Source: Dawidia soli (lineage in GTDB: Bacteria > Bacteroidota > Bacteroidia > Cytophagales > Cyclobacteriaceae). Taken from it: a stretch of DNA of 64,000 nt. The position numbers and the translations under genes were made by a program. Location of the stretch: assembly GCF_018598185.1 (NCBI RefSeq), contig NZ_JAHESC010000011.1:1-64000 (forward strand). The letters are read 5' to 3'. Below are positions 25,957 to 34,325 of the stretch, piece by piece (position 1 is the stretch's first letter; every line of letters begins with the position of its first letter). Below the pieces are notes generated by a model. That model saw only the letters and a list, made by a program, of their open reading frames with translations, was not told where the DNA came from and did no database searches.

Positions 25957-26634
25957 TTAGATTCCCTTCAACACCTTCCACATCTCATCCGCCACCAGCT
26001 GATTGCCCTTGTCATTCAGATGCACACGGTCTGTGGTCAGGATACCGGATTCTTTGTTACCCGTATTATTCTGCTTGTTATACTCCAGAAAAGCCTTTCT
26101 CAGATCCACCAGCGGCAGGCTGTTGCGCGAGGCCAGGTCGCGGATCATCTGGCTGTAGAGATTCAGGTCGCCATCCTGCTCATTGCTGGAGTCGGTCCGC
26201 TCACCGATCACCGCCGGCGTGCAGAGCACGATCTTCGCGCCCTTTACCTGGAGCTTCTTGATCAGCGCCTCGTAGAAGCGCACAAACTTATCAGCATCCG
26301 TGCCGGTGCCGGAAGAGCGCTTATGCCAGACATCGTTCACGCCGACATAGATCACCACCACATCGGGGCTCTTCGCCAGCACGTCGTCATCGGCGCGCAG
26401 GTAAAGATCATATATTTTGTTACCACCGATGCCCGCGCCGACAAAGTCAAAGGCTGCGGCGCTGCCGGCCTGGGTGGCCAGCTGGCCGATGCGGGTGATA
26501 TAGCCACCGGGCTGAACGCCGGCTTGCGTGATGGAATCGCCGAAGAAAATGACGCGTTGTTTTTTCTGAATAGACATAAAAGCGCCCAGGATAACGATCA
26601 TGGCGACGCCCGACAGCGAGAGAAAAAGTTTCAT
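25957..26634 (-). CDS. SGNH/GDSL-family hydrolase, membrane-anchored or secreted
   Basis: 225 residues from the Met at 26634 (MKLFLSLSGVAMIVILG), which gives a clean N-terminal hydrophobic export segment. Block I is FFGDSITQAG (catalytic Ser), block II GAGIGGNKIYD (Gly), block III VIYVGVNDVW (Asn), and block V the TDRVHLNDKGNQ motif with catalytic Asp and His. This places it with SGNH esterases acting on lipids, carbohydrates or acetylated glycans. The substrate cannot be told. The gene stands alone, with its own terminator. Confidence 0.88.
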   Translation of the reverse strand: MKLFLSLSGVAMIVILGAFMSIQKKQRVIFFGDSITQAGVQPGGYITRIGQLATQAGSAAAFDFVGAGIGGNKIYDLYLRADDDVLAKSPDVVVIYVGVNDVWHKRSSGTGTDADKFVRFYEALIKKLQVKGAKIVLCTPAVIGERTDSSNEQDGDLNLYSQMIRDLASRNSLPLVDLRKAFLEYNKQNNTGNKESGILTTDRVHLNDKGNQLVADEMWKVLKGI

Positions 26635-26709
26635 AGTAGGTTGTTTAGTCCGTACAATATACAGGCTGCACAACGCACCGTCAACACATATTTTACCAAC
26701 GCTACGCTC

Positions 26710-27153
26710 CTACTCCTCCACCAGCTTCACAGACGCCGAGTTGATACAGAAGCGCAGCCCTGTCGGCGGTGGGCCGTCGGGAAAAACGTGGCCCAGGTGG
26801 CCGTCGCAGACGTTGCACATCACCTCGATGCGCACCATGCCGTGGCTGCGGTCGCCTTCGTATTTTATGACATTGTCTTTCACGGGCTCGTCAAAGCTCG
26901 GCCAGCCGGTACCCGACTCGAACTTGCGCCGCGAGTCGAACAACGGCGTGCCACAGCAACGGCAGGCATAAAGGCCCGGGTCGTGCGCCTCGCAGTATTC
27001 TCCTGTAAACGCAAACTCGGTTCCTTTCTGTCGCGTAATGCGGAACTGCTCGGGCGTGAGCAGCTTTTTCCATTCTTCGTTGGTTTTCTCCACCCGCCGG
27101 TCGGGGGTAAGGTTGCCTTTGGTGGCATAGTTGAGTACGTCTGACCAGTTCAT
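26710..27153 (-). CDS. msrB: Peptide-methionine (R)-S-oxide reductase
   Basis: 147 residues; reduces the R epimer of methionine sulfoxide in proteins, using thioredoxin. The zinc-binding cysteines are in [11 protein letters not shown] (Cys64, Cys67) and [13 protein letters not shown] (Cys113, Cys116). The catalytic Cys136 is in [17 protein letters not shown] and [11 protein letters not shown] are also family hallmarks. The length is typical of the single-domain enzyme, with no fused MsrA. The N-terminal extension ([14 protein letters not shown]) is common in Bacteroidota. No signal peptide, so it is cytosolic. Confidence 0.95.
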   Translation of the reverse strand: MNWSDVLNYATKGNLTPDRRVEKTNEEWKKLLTPEQFRITRQKGTEFAFTGEYCEAHDPGLYACRCCGTPLFDSRRKFESGTGWPSFDEPVKDNVIKYEGDRSHGMVRIEVMCNVCDGHLGHVFPDGPPPTGLRFCINSASVKLVEE

Positions 27154-27255
27154 GCCATAGTAACGTAGATCCCCCTAAAAATAGTTTAAAATTGATTCGA
27201 GATAAAGCATTCCAGCGAGGCCTGGGAAAATAACACCGATCATGCACAAAACCCC

Positions 27256-27311
27256 GAAGGGCGAAACAATTCGAGGCACGCCTAGGGCTGATCTGTTTCG
27301 CCCTTTCAGGG
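27256..27311. repeat. Dispersed intergenic repeat, copy 1
   Basis: Shares a 17-base identical block (27265-27281) and a 13-base identical block (27299-27311) with 41714-41730 and 41746-41758, in the same orientation. The ends (GAAGGGCG and CGCCCTTTC) are complementary, so the unit can fold into a long hairpin. It lies between msrB and the LacI gene. Confidence 0.7.
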
Positions 27312-27367
27312 CTATCTCAACCTGCTCTTTTTTATTGTGTTTCTTTTTCACGATCTATGTATATAAG

Positions 27368-27394
27368 ACGCCGTGCCCCGGCACGACGTTTTTT
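27368..27394 (+). terminator. Terminator-like hairpin just upstream of the LacI start
   Basis: ACGCCGTGCC and GGCACGACGT pair with one mismatch, followed by six T. It lies 22 bases before the LacI-type start codon. It may stop read-through into the regulator gene or serve as an attenuator of it. Confidence 0.45.
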
Positions 27395-27416
27395 ACCGAC
27401 CTACAACCGTTTACTG

Positions 27417-28448
27417 ATGAAAAAGAACAAGATTTCGATAAACGATATCGCCACCCAGTTGGGCATTTCGAAGACCACCGTGTCGTTTATCCTCAATGGC
27501 AAGGCAAAGGAAAAACGCATCAGCGACCAACTGGTGCAATCCGTGCTGAAATTCGTAGACGAGGTCGGTTATATTCCCAACCAGTTCGCCCAAAGCCTGC
27601 GCACCGGCAAGACCCGCATCCTGGGATTGATGGTCGAAGACATCTCCAACCCCTTTTTCGCCACCATCGCCAAACACATCGAAGACAAAGCCTACGAACA
27701 CGGCTGTAAGATCATATACTGCAGCACCGAAAACAGCAAAAAACGCGCGCGTGAGTTCCTGAAGATGTTCCACAACCTCGGCGTGGACGGCTATATCATC
27801 ACACCGCCCAGCGGCATCGAAGAAGACATCCAGGCGCTCGTAGACCAGGACGCACAGATCATTTTGTTCGACCGCTATTTTGCCAACATTCCCACGGGAT
27901 TTGTCATGGTCGACAACGAGGGCGGTACCTACGAAGGCACCCAACACCTGATCTCCCGGGGCTATCGCAACATCGCCTTTATCTCCCTGGCGTCCGAGCA
28001 GCCGCAGATGCAGGGTCGCTTGCGCGGATACCTGCGCGCCGTCGAAGAGCACGGCCTGCAGGAGCACGTACATTTTATACCGTTCCACAAAGACTACGAC
28101 ATCCTGGTAGACCGGGTAAAAGAATACCTCTCGCAGGAAAACGGACTGGACGCGATCTTTTTCGGCGCCAACTACCTGGGTGTACGCGGACTGGAAGCGA
28201 TCTCAAAAATGGGCCGGAAAATACCGCAGGACCTGGCCGTGGTATCGTTTGACGACAACGATCTTTTTCGCTTCAGCACACCCTCCATCACCGCCATCAG
28301 CCAGCCCATCGACAAGATCTCCGAGCAGATCATCACCACGCTGCTCGACCGCATCGCGTCGGGCGAGCCGCCGACAGGCACCGAGCCCACCGGGGTATTC
28401 CTTCCGACACAGTTGGTCATCCGCGACTCCTCGGCGCATAAAGCCTGA
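27417..28448 (+). CDS. LacI-family transcriptional regulator
   Basis: 343 residues from the Met at 27417 (MKKNKISINDIATQLG); an upstream in-frame Met would add 20 arginine-rich residues through the hairpin at 27368-27394 and is unlikely. The DNA-binding helix-turn-helix and hinge cover residues 5-60 (ISINDIATQLGISKTTVSFI), ending GYIPNQFAQSLRTGKT. The rest is the periplasmic-binding-protein-like sensor domain (ILGLMVEDISNPFFATIA, VVSFDDNDLFRFSTPSITAI). It is the likely regulator of the ROK kinase, cupin isomerase and MFS carrier nearby, acting at the TAAATCGATTTA sites. Confidence 0.92.
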   Translation: MKKNKISINDIATQLGISKTTVSFILNGKAKEKRISDQLVQSVLKFVDEVGYIPNQFAQSLRTGKTRILGLMVEDISNPFFATIAKHIEDKAYEHGCKIIYCSTENSKKRAREFLKMFHNLGVDGYIITPPSGIEEDIQALVDQDAQIILFDRYFANIPTGFVMVDNEGGTYEGTQHLISRGYRNIAFISLASEQPQMQGRLRGYLRAVEEHGLQEHVHFIPFHKDYDILVDRVKEYLSQENGLDAIFFGANYLGVRGLEAISKMGRKIPQDLAVVSFDDNDLFRFSTPSITAISQPIDKISEQIITTLLDRIASGEPPTGTEPTGVFLPTQLVIRDSSAHKA

Positions 28449-28885
28449 TCATTATTCCCAAACACGGCTCCAGCACCTGGCCGCCGGTCGTTTCGTACCC
28501 GTCCACCGGAGCGCGGCATACCCGACCGTCTACGCGCATATGGCAGGGCAGCGGCGGCCCAGTGGCGCGTAGTGGAGCCGTTAAGCAATGTCCGAAAGAC
28601 CGGACGCTGAAATACGGGACGTGTGCGAATCCGTGGCTGCACGGACGCAAGACGCTCCTGCGCATAGCCGCACGTTAGCGCATTACCAGCAGGCAGCAGG
28701 TTGTAAGGATTATTTTATAGGATCCAGGTTTGAAAAGCGGATCGTCATGACTTCGAAGATACCACGTCGTGGGATTGAGCGCGTGAAACAACGTGGCCGC
28801 ACACGTAGGCCTGAAAAAAGAACCGGCAATCATTTTAAAAATGACTGCCGGCATACCAATCAATTAACCCAATGCTCGAAATAAG
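28449..28885. other. Intergenic region between convergent LacI and ROK genes
   Basis: About 440 bases between two converging genes. It contains the ROK terminator at 28813-28851; the rest is GC-rich and shows no convincing coding sequence, promoter or repeat shared with the rest of the window. Confidence 0.5.
28813..28851 (-). terminator. Intrinsic terminator of the ROK gene
   Basis: CCGGCAATCATTTT (28823-28836) pairs with AAAATGACTGCCGG (28838-28851) with one G-T pair. On the minus strand it is followed by TTCTTTTTTC. It lies 34 bases past the ROK stop codon. Confidence 0.8.
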
Positions 28886-30025
28886 TTAAATAAATCGATT
28901 TAGCAAAATATTCTGTTCAGAATTTGTCGATAAATTTTTCAAAGCAATGGCATACGCCCCCAAAGCGATGGCCGTATTCGTCCCCAGATGGCTGGAACCG
29001 ATTGCGATACGCTTGTCCAGGTTGTGGTGAACCTTGCGCCCCGAGAAGGGCACCGTCACCTCATTCTTGGAATGGTCCAGGAAAGCCTCGCAGGACTCCG
29101 GATTTTCCAGGTCATACACCTTCGATACCAACCGGGGTAACACCGTGCCGTCGGCCATGGCGATGGTGCCACTCATATACTGGATAATGCGCGGCGCCAG
29201 CAGCGGGTAAGCCCCTGAAAGACCGCCGCCGATCACGATAATACCGTCGATGAGGGTAATGGCGTTACACAGCGACTCGGCTATAACGGCCGCCATGTCG
29301 TCAAACGCCTGCAGCGCCGCGGCCTGATTGCCGGCCTGCTGGCCCAGGGCCACCTCGTAAATATCTTTTGGCGACAGCTTGGTTGGCGCCCCCGTCAGAT
29401 TTGAATAAAAACGCACGAGCCCGCGGATACAGGCACCTTCTTCTGCGATCAACCGGGAGTCGCGAAAGTGGCGCGTCAGCCAGATCTCACCCCCCGAAGA
29501 GTTGTCGCCCTGGCACAGCTGGCCGTTCACGACCACCCCGCCACCAAAGCCGGTGCCGAGGGTCACGCCCAACAAGTTGCTATAGGTTTTGGCCACGCCC
29601 CGCTCTTGCAGCTTGCCGTTGATGCGCGGCAGAATGCCCGCCATCGACTCGCCATAGGTAAAGAGGTCGCCGTCGTTGCCGATGAACGTCGGCAGCTGAA
29701 AATAATCTTCGAGCATCGGCCCCAGCGCCACGCCCCCCGCGTTGCGGAAAGCCGGCAGGTTGGGCAGGCTGCCGATGACTCCGTTCTTATAGTCGGCCGG
29801 ACCGGGAAAGGCAAAGCTGATCGCCACCGGGTCGGCCGGCAGCTGATCTTTGACAGCTTGAAAGCCATCCAGTAAATTCTTCAGGCAAAGATCCAGGTCG
29901 TGCGCCTGCGAAGGCCGGGTGATCGGCGGTACGATCTCCTTGCCCCGCTGCATGGCCGAGAACACAAAGTTGGTTCCGCCGGCATCCAGCGTCAGTACGA
30001 TTCTATCGTCTTGAAATATATTCAT
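28886..30025 (-). CDS. ROK-family sugar kinase
   Basis: 379 residues, ASKHA fold. Phosphate-1 motif LTLDAGGTNFVFS (12-24); catalytic/sugar-site stretch FIGNDGDLFTYGES (about 115), in place of the more usual ENDANAA; phosphate-2 glycine-rich LGVTLGTGFGGGVVVNG (about 149-165); adenosine motif IIVIGGGLSG (about 265). The usual ROK zinc-binding Cys cluster is absent (EEGACIRG remains). It probably phosphorylates a hexose such as glucose, mannose or fructose, which the neighbouring isomerase would process. The 3' end contains one of the operator-like palindromes (28891-28907). It is co-directional with the cupin gene, 49 bases downstream of it. Confidence 0.85.
   Translation of the reverse strand: MNIFQDDRIVLTLDAGGTNFVFSAMQRGKEIVPPITRPSQAHDLDLCLKNLLDGFQAVKDQLPADPVAISFAFPGPADYKNGVIGSLPNLPAFRNAGGVALGPMLEDYFQLPTFIGNDGDLFTYGESMAGILPRINGKLQERGVAKTYSNLLGVTLGTGFGGGVVVNGQLCQGDNSSGGEIWLTRHFRDSRLIAEEGACIRGLVRFYSNLTGAPTKLSPKDIYEVALGQQAGNQAAALQAFDDMAAVIAESLCNAITLIDGIIVIGGGLSGAYPLLAPRIIQYMSGTIAMADGTVLPRLVSKVYDLENPESCEAFLDHSKNEVTVPFSGRKVHHNLDKRIAIGSSHLGTNTAIALGAYAIALKNLSTNSEQNILLNRFI
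28891..28907. promoter_or_regulatory. LacI-type operator-like palindrome, copy 1
   Basis: TAAATCGATTTA followed by GCAAA. It is identical over 17 bases to 30643-30659 and lies inside the last codons of the ROK gene. A central CG flanked by A/T-rich half-sites is the LacI-family operator layout. Confidence 0.55.
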
Positions 30026-30074
30026 GCGGTAAGTCTGCTTGATCGGTGATTACAGGAAAACAGCTTGCCCGCGC

Positions 30075-30590
30075 TTAGCGGCCAAAGTCGTCTTGCAAAC
30101 GCACGATATCTTGCTCGTCAGAAGGATTGGCCGCATCGGTATGTTGCCAGATCTCGGCAATAATGCCCCAGCCATCCAGGCCGATCAGGCGGTGACGCTG
30201 GCCTTGCTTCAGGCGGATCATCGACCCGGTCGGCAGGCTCTGATTTTCTTTTTCTTCGTCGGTCTCGCTCGTCACAACACCCACTGTGCCGGCTACCACC
30301 GTCCAGATCTCCGCGCGGCGGAAGTGATACTGCCACGAAAGGCGTTTGTGCGGCTCCACCAGCAGGATCTTCGGGCTCAGCTTCCCGCTGATGATGAGGT
30401 CCTGGAGGTTCACCTCCGGAAAGAACTGCTGGCGGAAGGCATCCGCTTGCGTCTCATCGATCACAAAAAAACCGCCCCAGGGCCGGCTTTGATCTTCCGT
30501 TACAACCTTGAAGCCCGATTTTTCCAGGTATTTGCTCACTTCCTGAAAGATGGCTGCTCTTTCTACGTTCACCGTTTTGATGTTTTTCAC
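30075..30590 (-). CDS. Cupin-type sugar-phosphate isomerase (mannose-6-phosphate isomerase type II-like)
   Basis: 171 residues. The C-terminal half is a cupin barrel: ILLVEPHKRLSWQYHFRRAE (start of the metal site), WTVVAGTVGVV, MIRLKQGQRHRLIG and GIIAEIWQH. The N-terminal half (YLEKSGFKVVTEDQSRPWGG) matches the short Bacteroidota proteins annotated as mannose-6-phosphate isomerase. The enzyme would interconvert mannose-6-phosphate and fructose-6-phosphate, feeding the product of the ROK kinase into glycolysis. The specificity is inferred from context. First gene of the minus-strand unit, with an operator-like palindrome 53 bases upstream of its start. Confidence 0.75.
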   Translation of the reverse strand: MKNIKTVNVERAAIFQEVSKYLEKSGFKVVTEDQSRPWGGFFVIDETQADAFRQQFFPEVNLQDLIISGKLSPKILLVEPHKRLSWQYHFRRAEIWTVVAGTVGVVTSETDEEKENQSLPTGSMIRLKQGQRHRLIGLDGWGIIAEIWQHTDAANPSDEQDIVRLQDDFGR

Positions 30591-30642
30591 GTTTCGTTCG
30601 TTTACTGGTTTGGGTTATTAGCAGGAGTACAAAAATAAGTGA

Positions 30643-30659
30643 TAAATCGATTTAGCAAA
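30643..30659. promoter_or_regulatory. LacI-type operator-like palindrome, copy 2
   Basis: TAAATCGATTTA plus GCAAA, 53 bases upstream of the isomerase start codon; the best-placed site for repression of the isomerase-kinase unit. Confidence 0.65.
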
Positions 30660-30704
30660 GTGACTCGATTAACTATTTTCACTCCTCCCGGACCCAAAAA
30701 GCAA

Positions 30705-30740
30705 AAAAAGAGCTGGTGCGCACCGCGCGCACCAGCCTTT
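30705..30740. terminator. Strong bidirectional hairpin between divergent genes
   Basis: GCTGGTGCGC (30712-30721) and GCGCACCAGC (30727-30736) form a perfect 10-bp stem. It is flanked by an A-rich stretch on the left and CTTTTC on the right, so it would terminate best on the minus strand. Its place upstream of both flanking genes is unusual. Confidence 0.6.
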
Positions 30741-31036
30741 TCACTAAACCTAACCTAACGAATTTGTCCCTTTATGATGCCGTGTATGCGCACACGCATT
30801 CCGGCCATGCCAAACCACGCCACGCACCTGTGTGTCGTCTGTCCATTCCTGAAAAAAAATTTCCGGTGCCCCTTGCGCATCGCTTCAACACCACAACGTC
30901 TGGCGACCGGCTGCCGCCGTTCAGGAAGACGTTCCCCGGGCCGTTGGAATAACCGAATATACAGCCTGTCAGCCGATTACCGGGTCTGCTGCTCGCCCAA
31001 CCGCCGCCGACCGCGCCCATGCTCAGGGTATGATCG

Positions 31037-31051
31037 TTAATCGGTTTAGCA
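31037..31051. promoter_or_regulatory. LacI-type operator-like palindrome, copy 3
   Basis: TTAATCGGTTTAGCA differs from the other two copies at two positions and lies 126 bases before the carrier gene start at 31178. Confidence 0.5.
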
Positions 31052-31177
31052 GCCATGCCAAGGGCCCCTTTTCCCACCGCAACCGGGACTTCGCAACACA
31101 CCATCATTTTTTTTACACGGATAGAAAGTGCAAATTGACCGCCGGTTTTTCGATTCCGAATACGATTTAACACTACT

Positions 31178-32575
31178 ATGGCATCTATCGCACCGACCTC
31201 CACGACGACGCTTTCCGACAACAAAGGCAACTTCACCATCCCCCTGATCATCCTCACCACGCTGTTCTTTATGTGGGGATTCATCACTTGCATGAACGAC
31301 ATTCTCATCCCCTACCTGCAAGGCATCTTTAAGCTGACGCCCGCGCAGGCCGGATTTATACAGTCTGCCTTCTTTGGGGCCTACTTCTTTATCTCGCTGG
31401 CCTATTTCCTCATCTCCGTCAACCTGGGCGACCCCCTGGCGCGCATCGGGTATAAGAACGGGATCATCATGGGCCTGGTCACCGCAGCGGTAGGCTGTGC
31501 GTTGTTCTATCCCGCCGCCGAGTCAAAGCTCTACGGCGTATTCCTGCTGGCGCTCTTCGTATTGGCCAGTGGTATCACCATTCTGCAAATGGCGGCAAAC
31601 CCCTACGTGGCGCTGCTCGGCAGCGCATCGACATCGTCCAGCCGCCTGAACCTGACACAAGCCTTCAACTCCTTCGGCACGACCATCGCCCCCATCATCG
31701 GCACCAAACTGATCTTCGAAAGCATGGGCGGTAAAGAGCACATGACCGCCGACGCGGTAAAAACACCCTATCTCTTCCTGTCGGGTACCCTGCTGGCCAT
31801 TGCCGTGCTGATCGCCCTCTCCAAGCTGCCTAAGTTTACCGGCGAGACCATCGAGAAAGGCCTCGGCGTATTGAAGTTCAGACACCTCAACCTCGGCGTG
31901 ATCGGCATCTTCCTGTATGTAGGCGGCGAAGTCGCGATCGGTAGCTACCTGATCAAATACTTTGGCGAGCTGATGGGCTACAACGAAGCCACTGGCGGTC
32001 CGTTCGTATCGTTCTATTGGGGCGGCGCCATGGTAGGCCGCTTCATCGGCGCGGTGTCGCTCACCGAACGTCCCACCAGCCAGAAGCTCAGCTTTATGGG
32101 CCTGGTGACCATCCTCGCCGTAGCATCGGTATATTTCTGGAGAGAAGACCTCACGACCGCCTTTATCGTCCTCGGCCTGATCATCGGCAACTGCGTGGCG
32201 TTCCTTATCGGCCGTTCGGCACCCGCCCGTACATTGCTCGTATTCTCCCTGTTTGTGGTAGGCCTGTTGCTGTTGACGATCTTCAGCAATGCACAGGTAG
32301 CGATGTGGTCGGTACTGGCCATCGGCCTCTTCAACTCGATCATGTTCCCGACCATCTTTACGCTGGCCATCAAAGACCTCGGTAAATATACCAGCCAGGG
32401 CTCGTCCCTGCTGATCATGGCCATCGTGGGCGGCGCCATCATGACCCCGGTCATGGGCATCATCATCGGCGCTGTGGGCTATCAGCACGCCTTCGCCTTC
32501 CCGATCGTATCGTATGTATTTATTGCATACTACGGCTGGAAAGGCTATGAAGTAAAACAACGCGCGCACAGCTAG
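31178..32575 (+). CDS. Sugar:H+ symporter, FucP/GluP-type major facilitator
   Basis: 465 residues with 12 predicted membrane helices. Hallmarks of the fucose/glucose-galactose group are FFMWGFITCMNDILIPYLQ in helix 1, GYKNGIIMGL, ILQMAANPYVALLG, and RLNLTQAFNSFGTTIAPIIG after it. It imports a hexose with protons across the inner membrane. Context (LacI regulator, ROK kinase, phosphomannose-isomerase-like cupin) points to a glucose/mannose/fructose-type sugar as substrate. It is followed after 13 bases by the LytS-type kinase gene, so the sugar carrier and this two-component pair may share a transcript. Confidence 0.9.
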   Translation: MASIAPTSTTTLSDNKGNFTIPLIILTTLFFMWGFITCMNDILIPYLQGIFKLTPAQAGFIQSAFFGAYFFISLAYFLISVNLGDPLARIGYKNGIIMGLVTAAVGCALFYPAAESKLYGVFLLALFVLASGITILQMAANPYVALLGSASTSSSRLNLTQAFNSFGTTIAPIIGTKLIFESMGGKEHMTADAVKTPYLFLSGTLLAIAVLIALSKLPKFTGETIEKGLGVLKFRHLNLGVIGIFLYVGGEVAIGSYLIKYFGELMGYNEATGGPFVSFYWGGAMVGRFIGAVSLTERPTSQKLSFMGLVTILAVASVYFWREDLTTAFIVLGLIIGNCVAFLIGRSAPARTLLVFSLFVVGLLLLTIFSNAQVAMWSVLAIGLFNSIMFPTIFTLAIKDLGKYTSQGSSLLIMAIVGGAIMTPVMGIIIGAVGYQHAFAFPIVSYVFIAYYGWKGYEVKQRAHS

Positions 32576-32588
32576 TGCGCCTTTCGTC

Positions 32589-33374
32589 ATGAATACCGGC
32601 ACGGCCATATCGCCAAGCGTGTTGTACGGAGTCATCTTTGTACTACTAACCGTGGTGGCCGTGCTGGGCCTGACGATCTATAGACTCTCCCGGTCACGGC
32701 ACGGTCGGGAAGGCATGCCGCCCGAAGACCTCGCGCTGCGTTACCAGCAAATGGAAGCCAAGCTGCGCGAGCTCGAGCTAGGCTCCCTGCAGTACAAGCT
32801 CAACCCCCACCTGTTCAAGAATACCCTCAACACCATTCAGTCGCACGCGTACCAGACCTACTTCGCGCTCGACAAGCTGGCCAACGTACTCGACTACATC
32901 CTCTACGACAGCGGCCAGCGGTTTGTCTCGCTCCAGGAAGAGCTCAACTTTGCCAGCAGCCTGATCGATATCAACCGGCTCAAGCTCAGCCCGCTGTTCG
33001 ACCTGCGGGTAAAACATACCGTCGACACCGACGACCCCGTATACGAGCAAAAGCTCGTCGCCCCGCTCATTACCGTCGACCTGATCGAAAATGCATTCAA
33101 GCATGCCGACCTGCAACGCGAAGATGCGTTCATCGCCATCGTCTTCGAGCTGCGCGACCACCAGTTCTTCCTGACCGTCTCCAACAAGATCAGCCCCAAG
33201 CCACCCCTGCGCCAGACGCGCGGCGGCTTCGGCAAGGAAGCCCTGCAAAAGCGTCTCGAGATCTTATACGGAGCACACTTTTCGCTCGACCAGGTTGTCG
33301 ACAACGATGTCTATATTGCTCACCTGAAAATAGACCTGCGTGCCCACAAAGCTGCGATGCATACTGCTGGATGA
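32589..33374 (+). CDS. LytS/YehU-type sensor histidine kinase
   Basis: 261 residues with one N-terminal membrane helix (about 11-31) and almost no periplasmic sensor. The His_kinase block with the phospho-acceptor is LQYKLNPHLFKNTLNTIQSH (about 67-86). The ATP-binding part has PLITVDLIENAFKHA as N-box and GGFGKEALQKRLEILYG as glycine-rich lid. This is the standard partner of LytTR response regulators in Bacteroidota. It overlaps the regulator gene by 35 bases and lies 13 bases after the sugar carrier gene. Confidence 0.9.
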   Translation: MNTGTAISPSVLYGVIFVLLTVVAVLGLTIYRLSRSRHGREGMPPEDLALRYQQMEAKLRELELGSLQYKLNPHLFKNTLNTIQSHAYQTYFALDKLANVLDYILYDSGQRFVSLQEELNFASSLIDINRLKLSPLFDLRVKHTVDTDDPVYEQKLVAPLITVDLIENAFKHADLQREDAFIAIVFELRDHQFFLTVSNKISPKPPLRQTRGGFGKEALQKRLEILYGAHFSLDQVVDNDVYIAHLKIDLRAHKAAMHTAG

Positions 33375-34056
33375 CGAGCTGCCGGCATTGGCTTACCTGC
33401 GCGTGCTCTGCGGGCAGGTGCCCGGTGTAGAGGTGGTGCGCGCCTTTAACGACCCCCTGAAATTCCTGCAGGAAAGCCCGGCCCTCGAATTCGATCTGTG
33501 CATACTCGACATCGAGATGCCCGGCCAGAACGGCCTCGACGTGGCCCGCCAGCTTACCGGCAAGCTCGTGATCTTTACGACAGCCTACCGCGAATATGCC
33601 GCCGAAGCGTTCGACCTCGACGCCATCGACTACCTGCGCAAACCCATCCAGCAAGACCGCTTTGCCAAGGCCATCGCCAAAGCCATCACACGCCTCGCCA
33701 ACGCAGCCCCCGGGCGCCAGTACATCCAGCTCAACACCAGCAAAGGCAAAGGGCTGCTTTTCTTCGACCAGGCGCTCTACATCACCACGGGACTGGACAA
33801 ACGCGACAAAGTAGTGCTGCTCGACAGCGGCGAAGAGATGCTGGTCAAGAACATGTCGTTTGAAAAATTATTGCAGGCGCTGCCCGACACGGGCTTCTGT
33901 CAGATCAACAAGAAAGAGATCATCGCCATGAAGATCGTACAGTTCTTTACACACGACGAGATCACCACCACCCTCACCGACACCGCCGGCAAGCCGCGAC
34001 GCTTTTCGCTGTCCGAAAATTTCCGCCCCGGCTTTCTCCGCCGCACCGGCGGCTGA
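33340..34056 (+). CDS. LytTR-family response regulator
   Basis: 238 residues. Receiver domain 1-120: acidic pair in CILLDDELPAL, phospho-acceptor Asp in CILDIEMPGQNG (about 53), conserved Thr and Lys in FTTAYREYAAEAF and DYLRKPI. The C-terminal LytTR DNA-binding domain starts near 135 (YIQLNTSKGKGLLFFDQALY) and ends GFCQINKKEIIAMKIVQFF plus a short basic tail. It binds direct repeats in promoters; its targets are unknown. Expressed with the upstream kinase (35-base overlap). Confidence 0.92.
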   Translation: MPTKLRCILLDDELPALAYLRVLCGQVPGVEVVRAFNDPLKFLQESPALEFDLCILDIEMPGQNGLDVARQLTGKLVIFTTAYREYAAEAFDLDAIDYLRKPIQQDRFAKAIAKAITRLANAAPGRQYIQLNTSKGKGLLFFDQALYITTGLDKRDKVVLLDSGEEMLVKNMSFEKLLQALPDTGFCQINKKEIIAMKIVQFFTHDEITTTLTDTAGKPRRFSLSENFRPGFLRRTGG

Positions 34057-34057
34057 T

Positions 34058-34282
34058 TTATTTATCCAACAGATCCGGCCGGGTCTTTCCCATAGTACCG
34101 TCGCCCACGCCTTCATCCTCATCGTCGTCGGTTTCGCTCACATCAAGATCTTCCTCCTCCGGCGTTTCCTCCCACGTCAGCTCCTCGCCCTGCAGGGCAC
34201 GGAGGTCATCCCCTTTCGGCAGGTCGCTGGCAGTTTCGTCGTCTTCAGGCGTGCCGGAATCTTTGTCCAATGTGTCTTTCAT
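34058..34282 (-). CDS. Small acidic hypothetical protein
   Basis: 74 residues from the Met at 34282 (MKDTLDKDSGTPEDD); very rich in Asp and Glu (LDVSETDDDEDEGVGDG), no hydrophobic segment, probably disordered. It follows the LuxR-type gene on the same strand with 43 bases between them and ends one base after the convergent LytTR gene. Codon use is like that of the neighbours. No family recognised; short acidic proteins of this kind are common in Bacteroidota. Confidence 0.5.
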   Translation of the reverse strand: MKDTLDKDSGTPEDDETASDLPKGDDLRALQGEELTWEETPEEEDLDVSETDDDEDEGVGDGTMGKTRPDLLDK

Positions 34283-34325
34283 GCCATAGCGATTCCTAAT
34301 ACCGTGCCAACCCCAAACCGATCGT

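Larger units (their letters stand above)
30591..31177. other. Divergent regulatory region between sugar operons
   Basis: About 590 bases between the minus-strand isomerase-kinase unit and the plus-strand carrier. It holds two operator-like palindromes (30643-30659 and 31037-31051), a strong hairpin (30712-30736), and otherwise GC-rich sequence without a convincing gene. The open frames in it lack a plausible product. Confidence 0.6.

Noticed and set aside
25942-27144. 400-codon plus-strand frame
   Set aside because: Antisense across two clear genes (SGNH hydrolase and msrB).
28588-28884. 98-codon plus-strand frame between LacI and ROK genes
   Set aside because: Passes through the ROK terminator hairpin; no protein family features.
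30772-31308. 178-codon minus-strand frame in the divergent sugar region
   Set aside because: Runs into the carrier gene, has no recognisable protein character, and covers an operator-like site.
31523-32635. 370-codon minus-strand frame
   Set aside because: Antisense to the MFS carrier; Glu/Gln/Arg-rich, no domain.
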